A stretch of 64,000 nt of DNA, from positions 372,001-436,000 of the forward strand of contig JABVXV010000010.1 of NCBI GenBank assembly GCA_013365325.1. Direction: 5' to 3'. Position numbers and translations under genes: made by a program. The stretch comes from Dipetalonema caudispina. Its lineage: Eukaryota; Nematoda; Chromadorea; Rhabditida; Onchocercidae. Of the stretch, positions 12,241 to 24,800 are shown piece after piece. The notes under the pieces are model-generated. The model saw only the letters and a list, made by a program, of their open reading frames with translations, made no database searches and was not told the DNA's origin. Position 1 is the first letter of the stretch, and each line of letters opens with the position of its first letter.

Positions 12241-15200
12241 TTATATTTTGTGTTTGCAGGCTCCTAGGAACTGAAAAAAAAGGAGAAATTACACTCATTT
12301 TTTAATAGAAATTCGGATTAGAAGCTATCCATTAATTTATTCACACTTTTCGTTTAAGCTAAAAATGAGAATAATGACTATACCAAAGAACTTTCAAATA
12401 ATACCTTGCAAATATCATGCTGATTCAAGTAGATAACTGTCCAAGCCAAAAATTTCGGCATATAAGTCATGGTTAAGTTTTCGCACTGAATTAAAAGAAA
12501 AAGATTTTAATCATTTTGACGATATAAGGGTCTGGTCAAATTATGCACTTTCGCAAAAGAATATTTGACAGAGGAACTCTTGTTTTGAGGATGATCATAG
12601 CGTTTTTTGTACGATTAATCGAATGAAAAAAAAGATTGGATGTGAAGATGGAACATAATAAAGACAATTTCATATATTTAGTATCTGAATGTCCATTTTT
12701 ACTAAATGTACAGAAATTTTCGAATAATATAATTTTAGGAAAACTCACAAGGCTTTTTTCGTAGGGCAATTTTTGACAGAATTTGTGATATAAAATATTC
12801 TCCAAAACTTTTTGGAAAACTGAATCAACTAATCGTGCTTTTATTTTGTTTAGTGCATCCCGACATGCTTCACATGTTTGCAAGTTTTCTGCTGAAAAAT
12901 CCCAATTTAATGTCAATTTAGGTCAGATTATAAATAAGGGATGGTACTAGTTATTGCATAAGCAGCTAAAGAATATTCAGAACTCTGCTTCGATGAACTG
13001 CTGGCGAAGGAGGTATTTCAATTTTAACAAGAAGGGATGGTATTATTTATGATGAAAACATTTCATAAATGAAGTTTGAAGTAATAGGGAGCTATACGTC
13101 TACCACTGTACCAAGCTATAAAGTCAGCAAAATCCTAATCTAGAATGGAACTAACATTTCAGAATGCTTCCACTCGTGAGTTCATTCATGGGTTTCACAA
13201 AACTGTTCTCCATCCGCAATGTGTTACTGTTATTTCCCTGCAATGCTAATTTTCATTTGAACCGTTTTCATAATTTTGTACTATATTGATATAAGAAAAC
13301 TGTGACATGAAAGGGCTAGTGATGAACCCTAATAACAGACGAAGATGCTTAGGATATGACTATTCTGTAGCAAAGTAAACAAAGTGTAGTTAAATTTCGA
13401 TTTCAGTTTCAAAATTTCAACCTATATCATGAATTTCGGATTTTAGATATTTGGGAAAAATTATTCCTGAATATACGAGATGTCGGAAAAGGACAAAAAT
13501 TTGATGAGTTGTGTATCTACTTTCATCCATTTTTTTTTTTTTCAAGATTAAGGTCATGTAGCAAGCACCAACCCTGCACATGAAATATAAAAGACAAAGT
13601 ACATATTGTGTAATAATAAATATGAAGAGATTAATGTTTTTTTTAATGAAAAATATTCGTTTTTGAAGGTTAAAATTAGAAAAAACACTGATGCAGAAAA
13701 TACCAACTTCTTGAGGATTGATATCGTCGTCTCCCGATACAGTTAATGGTTCGACCAAACGTTTGCAAAGACCAATGTCTGCACAGAACTGAAAATTTTT
13801 GTAAAATCTTCATCAGATACTTCGGAATTGCAAGTTTTGGAATTCCAATTTTCGTCCAGGATTATTACTATCTCTAATACAATATATTTCTCTCTAATGA
13901 AATAAATGGTACAGGACTACTTCTAGCAGCCATCAACATTCCAAGAGAACATTTTATCAACTCAGAAATACTGCTCTCACTTAAGTCAAATAGCGTTATC
14001 AGAAGAGTGAGTTTTGACATTCAGAAAGTATAATAAAACATATAAGGTACGCATGACATTCCGTTATGACATTACTATAAATTAGCTGACAATCAACCAT
14101 GGCTGATAATTGAGATGTTAACAAAAGAAAACATAAAACACTTGTTGCAAATTCTTAACATATCCGGCCCATATACTAATCAACTTACTGTTTTTGTATT
14201 TTGTAGAAGTTTATCGAGTTCCTCCATAAGTTCTGGCATAAATTCTTCCAGCAACAAGTCGCACTACAAGAAAAGCTGATCCAAATAAAACTTTGTAATT
14301 TGTTCGAAATTTAAAAATAAAAACTTCAAAAAAAATTTTGAAAAATCCAATTTTTCAAAGTATTTAAAAAAATGAAAATCAAAAAGTCTGACAGCAAAAT
14401 TTCAAACAAAATTTCGCAAATGCATACTTTTCCTCGCAAACTGCCTAACTGACTACAAATCTCCTCCGAAATGAATCGTTTCAATCGTTGTTGAGTTTTT
14501 TCATCTTCTATCGTACGTTTCAGTTCCTGTGCCGCAAATTGACATTCTTCACATATCAAATCACGCTGCAATAACATTATAAACTTTAGCGTGAATTCAT
14601 ATCTAATTTTCATTTTATAACCAATCATTTCCTACAATCAAATTTGAAAGTACATTTAAAACTTCATCTCTACAGTTAAGCGCCAAAATTTAAACAACAA
14701 AACAATAATTAATCAACTTTGCTGTGAAGAAATATAGTACCGCTGAGTCTTCATCCGCATTTTTCTTCCCGTAAATTACGTTTATTCGATGAAAATGTTC
14801 GATTTTCCGATTTGAACATAGGCGGATATGGTGGCAAATTTTTTCAGGATTTTTCTAAAATATAGTCTCAATGTTGTGTAAAACATATGCAAATATCTTG
14901 TAAACCAGTCAAAAAAAATGGGTTCAGCTTAAGCCTTCCAAAATTTTTCTCCGAATAAGCTTTTCCATAAAACCTCGAAATTCCATAAGCACCTAATCCA
15001 GGATAAATAATCTTAACATAATAGAGCTGACAGTAAGCAACGCCAAAATGAAATAATTTTCTCTAACTTAAACCCAGAACAAAACATGATAAAGGTAAGA
15101 CGGTTTAATTGTTGGAATTCTGAACAAATAAATCGGGATGGTTCATGATTAACTTCTTGACATTCATTAAAGATCTCAATATTTACAACTGTGTCCGCAG

Positions 15201-15719
15201 CGATATCATCGAGAGACGTATTACATTGACTGCCCTTGTGATTCCATTAAAAAGCACAACTTTTTATTCAAAAAAATAAAAAATAAATTTAAAAACTGAA
15301 CCAAATATGGCTCCAATTTCTCGATGAAATAATCCAATTGATTAACCACCACACGACATTCGTCTTCATATGGTGTCTCATGGCAAAGTATTCGTAGCAA
15401 ATCTTTCAATTCAGTTACTTTTTTTGGATCTTTGATAGCTTCCGCAAAACGATTAATAAGCTGAAATTTCGAATAAAAGGCCCTACTATGAATTATTTTA
15501 AAAAAGAAATAAAACCGATCCATAGGACCGGAAATTGAATCAAACTTAGACAAAATACTTCAAAAACCTAACCATTTTACACTCATTACACGTGCCATTA
15601 AATGAGTTTGCTTGCGAAATGAGAATTTCTTTTGGTGTTTTATTTTCCTTCAATATGAATTCCTTGTAAGCAGCAGTGAGTATAATCAATGTAGAGAAGA
15701 CAACAAGCTTAGTCATCAT
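12241..15719 (-). CDS. Secreted protein with three saposin-B domains
   Basis: Nine exons: 15573-15719, 15302-15460, 14741-14854, 14428-14565, 14189-14263, 13704-13788, 12749-12891, 12405-12485, 12241-12270; all phases close and give 323 residues. It starts MMTKLVVFSTLIILTAAY, a clear signal peptide. Three SapB domains follow, each with the six-cysteine pattern CxxC..C..C..C..C. Domain 1: CNECKM, ILC, DEC, ICHHIRLC. Domain 2: CEECQ, EIC, CDLLLEE, FCADIGLC. Domain 3: CEACRD, FC, CENLT, ICKFLGAC. A basic linker (NVIYGKKNADEDSA) separates 1 and 2 and an acidic one (SGDDDINPQE) 2 and 3. Saposins bind lipids and help lysosomal glycolipid breakdown; in nematodes related SapB proteins also act on membranes of microbes. 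The arrangement resembles a short prosaposin rather than the single-domain nematode forms, so processing into separate units is possible. The protein ends CKHKI with no membrane anchor. Function beyond lipid binding is not shown by sequence. Confidence 0.9.
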
Positions 15720-16700
15720 TTTTGCGCTTACACCTGAACTTTCAACATTTGGCAAAGAAAAGAGTGTATTATACGTCTTTTACCACTTTTATACTTTCTT
15801 GGCCAAAACTTCAGCACAATGCACTCAACGTTTACGACGAATTAACACACCCAAAAGAGAAGAATTATTGAAAGGAAAGAAGAAAGGGAGAAATAAAGTC
15901 GAAAAGGTTTCTTTATCCAATTTAGAAATTTTATTTTGAAAAAAAAAAAAAAAAAATTATTCCTAAACAAAAAATTCGTCGTCTTTACTTTAGTCTAACA
16001 CATGTATGAGAAATGTGTGAATGAAAATAAAAGCAAGAAAATGTATGTCTATCATTGGAGTGTACTACATAACCTGTAGCGTCATCTACTAATTGTTTTG
16101 ATGATTGCACAAGAGGTCAAAGGTCAAGTGGAGCAATACGAAAACAAAAGAATATTCACACGATACCCACCAATAGCAAGCGAGGAAGATAGTTTTTTGG
16201 TAGATATATTAATGAGATGATTGTACGTATCGTGTGAAATTCCTTTTTTTTTTTGTGTAATGCATAACAGAATTGTTATTGCTAAGATTCGATAGGATGA
16301 AAAATTAAACAACTATAAATGTTCACTGAACTAATTTATAATGAAGCAGTAGAAATCCTCTCGGAAACACACTCTCATGCTTACATCTATCTGTTTCATT
16401 TTTTTTTTTTCCATATTGGGGTATAAATTCCGGATTATTCAAAAATTCCTGACATATTCACACTGAAATGAACTCGGGCTGTTGAAAAGAAGACTAATCA
16501 CGAGGAAAAAATTGAAACCTTTTATAGAAGAGTAAATATTCAAAATTAGAATTTGATATTAAAATCATTAAATGGATAATGCTAAAGTGTACCATTTCTA
16601 ATAGTTATTGCCCTAAATTGAAATTTCTGTTTCATAGAAATAATTAGCCAAGAATGAATGAGTAAAATGAAAAGCTGGCTTTTAGCAAGCGAAAGTTAAA

Positions 16701-16898
16701 ATGCGAACAACAAAAAATTCAGTCCAGTTGCCAATGGGCGAAGAAGTGGGAGAAGCGGCCAATAAAACATCTATCCCAACGCTAGCTCATCATCTATCGA
16801 CCCTTTGCAGAACAGCTGTTGCACATATGTTGAAATCAATCGGTTCATTGCGCACAGTTATCCATACCCATTTCAACTATTGCCTCCAAATTTTCTAA
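16701..16898 (+). other. Possible small ORF, 65 residues, unrecognised
   Basis: ATG-initiated reading frame with a more balanced base composition than the AT-rich DNA around it. The translation includes VQLPMGEEVGEAANKTSIP and LSTLCRTAVAHMLKSIGS; it has no signal peptide, membrane segment or known motif. There is no convincing splice donor or neighbour exon. It could be an isolated coding exon, a short gene, or chance. Confidence 0.2.
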
Positions 16899-19800
16899 AT
16901 CATCAAGTCCCGGTTTAATTTAAATATATCTTACATTTTAGCATAGCATCAGAAACTATACAGATGCCTCTGATCAGAATTCCTGATTAATCAAGCCAAT
17001 ACATAAGTTGTTGCATACTTGCCGCATAATCTATTTTTTCCAAACAAACTAAATCATATTCCATTTCAAATCTAATGAACAATTTCCAAAATTAGATTGC
17101 CATCTTAAAATTCATCAAAATTTATTCTCACTTTTTAATTTGTCTTTTCCCATGTTAAGCTCTTTTCTCAGCAGTAGTGATAAGATAGATTAGCGTTTAT
17201 AGCTTTTCAATCTATGAAGTTCTTCAAAAACAATTTAGAATACTTAATTTCAGTAGCAAATGGATTGTAACTTTATAGATGGAAAAATTTTCAGGTACGA
17301 AGAGAATATACATTTGAAATGGAAAATATCAATTCATGAAATAAAACATAAAACAAACTGATAGTAATCAGAACTTCGTACTATCGAAGAAAGAGTTCAG
17401 AGGCCGTAGGAATAAGTGCCTAATTTCGTTGAATATAAATTCCAATTTTCAATTTTGAACAGTAAAATTACATCGTAAAGACTGTGTTCCTGGTCCTAAG
17501 TTAATTAACTCTCTCATTAATAATCCTTATGTTTCATAAGGATTTTGTGATTTACAATGCATTTTTAACCTTTTAGCAGAACTTAAGTGAAAGATTTATT
17601 TTTTAGGATTTATGTTGTAGCTTTTGCCTCAGTGTTTGATTTATCAATTTTGTGTGGTATTGAACAAATTTGACAATTGATCGGTTAATGGGAAGTTTGT
17701 AAGTGCGATGAAGCAAAACCACAAAGTATTATGAAGTTAATAAATTACTGGTCTAATATCAGGGTTGAACAGTTTTCATTTCATATTCATTTGAATGGAA
17801 AAAGTAGGGAAAGGTGTCTTTAAAAATCCCATTGGTAGAATTTATCTTACTAAATTCAAGACTCATCCCATTAATAAAACAAATTACTTACTGTATTTTT
17901 CTATTTGAAAGTTCTTCAGAAATTCATAAATCTTCACAAATTATTGATTGAGATGGCTGGACTGAAGGATCAATGGAAAACGAAACAAATTTGACTCGAC
18001 TTCTGCCAAGTTATAGTTCTTTGAAAAATTAAAGTAATGAAATGTTTGGCTGGGAAAATCCACAACCGTCAAAATCAGTATTTTAAGGTTGAAGATTTGT
18101 GAAAAAATCGGTGAAGATGTGGGCTCTCTGGATAAAACTGAGGATACTTTCAGAAGTTCTTAAATTTCATAAATCATGAATTGCTGTAATTTCAATTATG
18201 CTCAGTTTGCAAACAATATTTTTGGAAAATGCGCTACATTTGAGCGTCTTGCAAACTGCACAAAATGGTCGATACTGAAAGTGTTATACAGAGGAGTTTT
18301 CTGATTATCATTCGATTACTGAAAATCCTGAAGATTTAATTGAAAAACTTCATGAAAGTTAATAGAATGGATTACTCTTTAATTTTGGAAACTTGATTAT
18401 CGAACAATTTCATGATGTGATTTATTATAGAAGATCTTACAGCAGTTGATCAAGGAACTTCTATTAAAAATTTATTATGACCATGAAGTTGTTGGGTTGA
18501 TACAAAATCGATATAATCAAGTAAATCTCGTTAATATTATGAATGGAAAATGCAATTTTTTGGCAATATTGCCAAAAATTTCCCGAATGTAAGTGACTAA
18601 TTCAAATAAGGAGAGCATATTATTGAAATTGGTGTAAAGCAAACTTCTCATCAACTTTTGAAACAGCAACAAAGTTTCGAAATATTTGCCGAGGGAAATA
18701 TTTAGAGTTTTGCAAATCACTGTAATTTCATGTACTTAGAGAAATAAATTGAAAGCAATTTCTGAGCCAATAAAGCACATAAAAATATGACGAATTATAA
18801 AAGTATTATAAAGTAGCAAGGAAAATTTATTTCAAATCTTCTCGACAACAGAAAAGTACAGATTGGCAATTTCGAAGCTATAATCAAATTTAATTAAAAG
18901 TCAAAAGCATACAAAAACGCCAAACTGAGTTCGTAAACTTCTATTACCTTTTCTATAAATGTCAAATTTCACATGCTTCTACCAACCTGATTTTACAACA
19001 TTATACTGCATATGGAAAGGAAGGAACAAATTGTCAGTGAAATGTTTCTTCATGATATTTTAGTTTTAGAAAATTTTATAAGTGAAGTATTCATAGTTGA
19101 TTTTCAGAAACTTCCCTGCCAACAGTAATTTGTTTATGCCCTAATGAAGTGGATTTTGGTTTTGATTGTCATATATTCCAAAAACTTGTTTAAAATTCAA
19201 TCCATATAAAGGTTCGCATTTTGAACCTACAATAGATTTTGTGCTTATGTCAGATTCTTCGGTGAAAATTTGATTCATTTCATTCATTAGAGAGCTTACT
19301 ACAAAAGTTCAAACCACTTTTTAAAGTTTCCGTTCGTTCTAACTGTTTATAGGTTTGATCTAACAAGTGTCAAAATATATAATATCAGCAGTGTTTAGTT
19401 CAAATTAAGCTTTTAATATATCTGAAATCGATTTGTGGAATATATAAAATTATATGGTACTGATTTCTGAAAACTATATTTTTTTACTTCATCACCCTCA
19501 AGACACATTTTCAGATATGAGTAAAATACAAAATTTTTTAATGTGAAATGTAAGTAAAACTCTGAATAGCTTAGTTGTAGGAAAATTTACTTTTAATTTG
19601 ACAATACCACCACCATTTTCGCCGAGAAATTAATTTCTGGTATCCTGGAAATATGAAAACTCAGTCTACTAGCACAAATTCATTTTAGAACCACTGTAGT
19701 TTCTGTCGCCAATAAATCACTGAATTGAATCGAATTTTTTTTCAACTGAAGTCCGAATTGATTCCCACAGCTTTCGTTTCTGATGATCAAATTATTTAAA

Positions 19801-20071
19801 AACGATAATCAGAAATACGACAAAATATATAACTGACTCTGAATAGTACCACACAATATTAATGAAAAAGTAATATTCGATGAATATAAAGAATAAAATT
19901 TATTTGGAGTCAACCTTAGATCAACCTTACGATTTTTTAAAACAAATAAATTATCTTCCCAATTTGTAAAAAAGAAATAAACTCAAGAAGATTATTTTGT
20001 CTTCACTTTCAATTTCTACATCTTTTACTTTGCCATAAGGAGTGGAAGGATTTCAACTTTCTATTGAAAAA

Positions 20072-20073
<2 letters not shown>

Positions 20074-20167
<94 letters not shown>
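20074..20167. repeat. Compound (AT)n-(GATA)n microsatellite
   Basis: About 27 AT units (20074-20128) run straight into about ten GATA units (to 20167). The junction is perfect. It sits in the spacer downstream of synapsin. Likely length-polymorphic. Confidence 0.95.
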
Positions 20168-21892
20168 GAAATCGAAACTATCACTTTAATATTCTTTACT
20201 ATCTTTATTCTCAATTCTCAGATCAATATTTAGTTTCAATTCCATATATTCTATCACCTAAAATGCAAAAGTTAATAAATTTCAAATCATTATTTTTTTT
20301 CCAAGGAATTGCAATTATTTCAGATTTGATTTCACGCATTTGGAATTTTGTTCTATTTCAACCTTAAGGAATATTTCTTTTCATATTTCCTTTTCAATTT
20401 CTTTATTTTTTTTCGAATAAAGAAATATTTCTTCTGATGTTTCTTGCTCATGCTGTTTTATATTTTCAATGTAAGCAATAACCATTATCACTGATAAAAT
20501 AATCAGAATAGCAATGGAAATACATATAATGCTCTTTTATTCCATAATTTCTAGACTTTATCATTATACACGAAATAAAAAACATTATTCGGTATAATGT
20601 TCACAAAGTAATTGCTGTTACTTTCCTTTCTTATTTCAAACCTTCTACAATCAGATTTTTTTCCTTGATTGCGCAAAAAAGTCATCTGCGCTGCACCGAA
20701 GCATAGTTTCATAGAAAATTTATAATCATAAAATGTGCAATAATTTTTACAGATTATTTAGGCGATTACCAACTGAATGGAATCATTATTAGCCTTTCTC
20801 AGGAATTCAAATTTTGCAAGTTGATAAAAACTGAAATGCAGTTTAAAATCCTTTTGTGATTAATTTTTTACCACTAACGACGTATTTGTTTTTTTTGCAA
20901 ACGAAATTTCTCTCTTGCATTGTAATGCGTTTTGCACCGATAATTATTTATTGAAACTTTTTGAATATTGATGAAAAAACATTTGGGAAAAAGGAAAGAA
21001 AATGAGATGGAATGGGAATGAAATGCATTAATACTTCAATAGTAATCTTTGTACTTGATGCAGAGATTTATTTCTGCACTTAAAAATTTGATTTTTTAGC
21101 TGAATTTTCCATCACTGCAATAAACTTCTTTTAGCTTTCAGTGGCATATTTTCCTATCTACCAACTTAAGTTCTTTAATCTGAACTATATTTTTTCTAAC
21201 CTCAAGTCAGTTCCACAATTCAATCTCCCTAGATCACGACGAATATTTAGCCAGTTTTCTTTTACTGATTGAGTAATAAAAACAAAAAAGATTTTTAAGT
21301 CAATAAAGAATTGATGAACAGCTTTTTGCAAGATAGGCCACTTTGTATTCTATTATAACTAATTCAAATAAAGCAATCAAAATTGCGCAAATTTAGTTTT
21401 GTCATAACTGATTGAAATATACTCGAAATCGATGAAAAGTATTGAAATCAGCTGAAATTCATTCCTTTAATCCACGATGAAATTACTCAAATGACCAGTG
21501 GAATCTGGATCTCCTACTTCCTCAAAAACCGTCATGATTGAGATGAAGAATTTTTAATTCACAAGTTGGAATTCAGCTTCTATTCCACAATTCTGATCAA
21601 TTTTTTCTAATCATCGCGAAAAAAAGCGAAGCCGAAGAAAATGGATTAAGAAAGGCTATGTTTAAAGGTTGGAATTAAATTATTATTATTCTCGATTAGC
21701 TAAGAACTCAACTTATTGGCAATGATGGTCAAGTACTACTTTTCCAATTTTAATACTTTGAATCATGATCCTTCAACTGTTGGTATTGGTAAGATAAAGA
21801 GAAGTAGTAGAGATTAAGAGACAATATGCAAAAAAAAATAAAATTAAAATGACAGGAAAATGTGTGCAGGCAAACAAAAAATAGCTAAGATA

Positions 21893-24800
21893 TCACTGAA
21901 CTTCACCGAAAATACCGGCAAATGTACGTTTCAGCTGACCCATTGTATCATCCTGATGTTGTTGCTGTTGCTGTGAATTGCTTCCTGATGGTTCCTTTCC
22001 TTGTTTACTTGGTTGCCTTACTGGTCTCTGTTGTTGTGATGCTTTTTGGCCAGTAGAACTTTTTCGGCTCAACCTGTCGTCATTATTAGTTGCAGTTTCA
22101 CCTTCAAAATATGTGTTAAACCGTTGGTACGCGAAACTCAATTCACAACTTTTGAAATAAATTCCTAGTTAAGTTCAACTTAATACGTATATTATTAGGT
22201 AACGCAGAAAGTGAGAAGTTTCATGAATATACTATTTATTTCACAATTCTTCACCAGTTTGGAATTTTGAAAAGCACAAGTAGTTAATTGAAAGATTTTT
22301 GGATGTATTCCAATATCGAGAAAGAATTACCTGACATATTTGTTTCCAAAGTACTGGATCGTGAAATGTTCGCTGATTGAGGACGTGGTGGTGGAGCCGG
22401 AGGCATGCTAACACGTGTTAGAGCTGCCATTTGTTGCGTAACACGTTGAGCGCTTTAAAAATGTTTTCAAATTTATTTGATCAAGTATAGTGAATCATTT
22501 TCGACATTTATGCTTTAAGCCCAAGAAATACTATAAACATCAGTATATATACAACATTCAAATTCAAGGATTTGAATTACATTTTTGACTGAACCAACAA
22601 TCCATTCAAAGTTCAGAAAATGAATGTGTTCATCTGAATTCCAAAATGTTCAAAGTTTGACTACTTCAATTTAATCTTGCGACGAATTATTTTCACAGAC
22701 TTTTGAAGAACAGAAAATAGAAAACGAATACTAACGATTGTACGATATGCGTTTGAACGAGGTCAGCAATAGCCCTGCGATCATCTTCTTGCGTATCACC
22801 AAGTAAAGTTATAACATCATTCACATCGTGAACTATCTCTCTTCCATCTTTTGCTACTAAAATGTCGATCCCGAATACCTCCAGCCCACCGAACGCATCT
22901 GATATGATAGTCAACCACTGTTTCTGTCTCAAATAATTGTTTTTAAAATCTTTTCGGTTTTGAAATCGCATTCAATATCCAAAAATCTGCATATTAGTCG
23001 ATTTATGACATGCGAAATTTTTGTAATTAATTTTTGTAATTAATCTGCAGAGGCTTACCAGTCATTTATCCTACCATTTAACCCTTAAAAAGTTGGCCTT
23101 AAATATTGATCAAATACTTTATTTGGAATGTTCAAATTTTCGGAACTTGGTGAATGAAACTGAGGAAGATGAAAATAGTTTGAAATTTAAATTTAAAATC
23201 TTCTGGGAAAGGCTAATAATTTTAAAAGATTGTACCTGTTTGAGAGAGAAATTTTCTCCAACATTGCGGAACCAGCGTTACTCTTCCAATCATTTGATAT
23301 ACCCTTACGGATGTAAGCTCGTGTTTCTGCACCAATTTTCTAAGAAGGAAGCAACTAAACTTTCGTCAGAGATTTCAAAAATTTATTAAATTAATCACAA
23401 CATATATGGAAAAGTTATGCATCACAAAATAACATTTTGGACAGTTCCATGAAATCAAAGATTTAATTTGTATTTTCTCAAAATGATAAAAATATTTAAG
23501 ATATCACCTACTAAGGTGCTTCTTTCTTACCTGTAAATGTATATCATATTTTGTTTCGATGAACGGCTCGGTAAAAACCTCTACGGGTTTGATTGCTCGT
23601 AGCATATTTTCCACTTCAAGCATATGATTTTCGTCTTCGATTTTCATCTATATATAAATAATAAGTTTTTTTATCTTACAAGAAAAAAAAACCACATGAC
23701 AAGTTACATAAATTTCTCAAATTAACAAAAGCCTGTATTATTGCTAAAATTTTAAATTTTTCAGAAAAAAAACCACTAAAAGTGTTTACCTTTCCAAGTC
23801 CATGACTTCCATGCCCAGCACGTATTACAATCGGAAACCGAGGTTGTACACTCTGCAAATACATTTTTGACACGAGATCATTCTTTGTATCATTTTATAA
23901 AAATAAATAAATTTCCAAAAAATTTAGCTTACAAAATGATCAAATGATGGATAATAAGTTTGCTCAATCAGGGGTATGACATTCGGTCCAGCGGCTTCAC
24001 AAATCCATTGAAGTCGATTAAACTGAAACATAATGAACGATGTCAGCTAAAACTTCATTTACAAACATTAGAATTCAAATACTATTCCTCCTCCCTTTTA
24101 ACCACGAAAGTGATAATATTTTTAGCAATCATCAAAACCATTGAAAATTGTGGAAAATTTTTGGAACTCTCCATTTACTTCATTACTTCCATTTCTGAGT
24201 AGTTGTTTTCCCGAAATGTATCACTATAGAGATTAGAAAGAATCTTTCAATGCATTAGAAAAAACAATATCAAATGTTGGAAATATTTGTTGAAATTCGA
24301 TCTTCTAAATAATTAATTCAGCAACCGTGTTAATCAATATCAACTCATCGTCTTTCATATTTTAATTTCCGTATATGAGGCATTAAATTTTTAAACTGCT
24401 CGTATCATGCTTAATAATAAAAACTTATACCGTCCAATTTTTATTCAAGAATATCCGTACGCTTTCAGGATTATTTAGAGTTTGCACACCTCCTTTCAGC
24501 AATGCCAAAACGATATTGGTGTAATTACCCTTCTCACTGTTTGCACTTTGCCGAAACAAAACGAAATCTGGCTGCATCCTTCTGGAAGTTTTAAATTGGC
24601 GAAAATTTAAATATTATGCAGTTTTGGATCATTCAAGATTTCAATATTCTGATCGTACTTACTTCAATTTATATTGCTTTTATTTTAGTATTAATAGTAT
24701 CGATAACTTTTTTCCCCAACATTTCATTTGCTATTTTGAATAAAAAGGAATTTTTACATAAACAAGGTTAAGCTTTATGCTTGATTATTACGCCAGATGG

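Larger units (their letters stand above)
15720..21892. other. Gene-poor AT-rich spacer
   Basis: Six kilobases between the saposin-like gene and the 3' end of synapsin, with no gene I can support. It probably holds the saposin gene promoter at the left and the synapsin 3' UTR at the right. One ORF at 16701-16898 (listed separately) is less AT-biased than its surroundings. Otherwise I see A/T runs, imperfect short repeats and the compound microsatellite near 20.1 kb. Confidence 0.5.

Noticed and set aside
20074..20167. Regular repeats as a possible CRISPR array
   Set aside because: Two- and four-base units with no spacers; an ordinary microsatellite in a eukaryotic genome.
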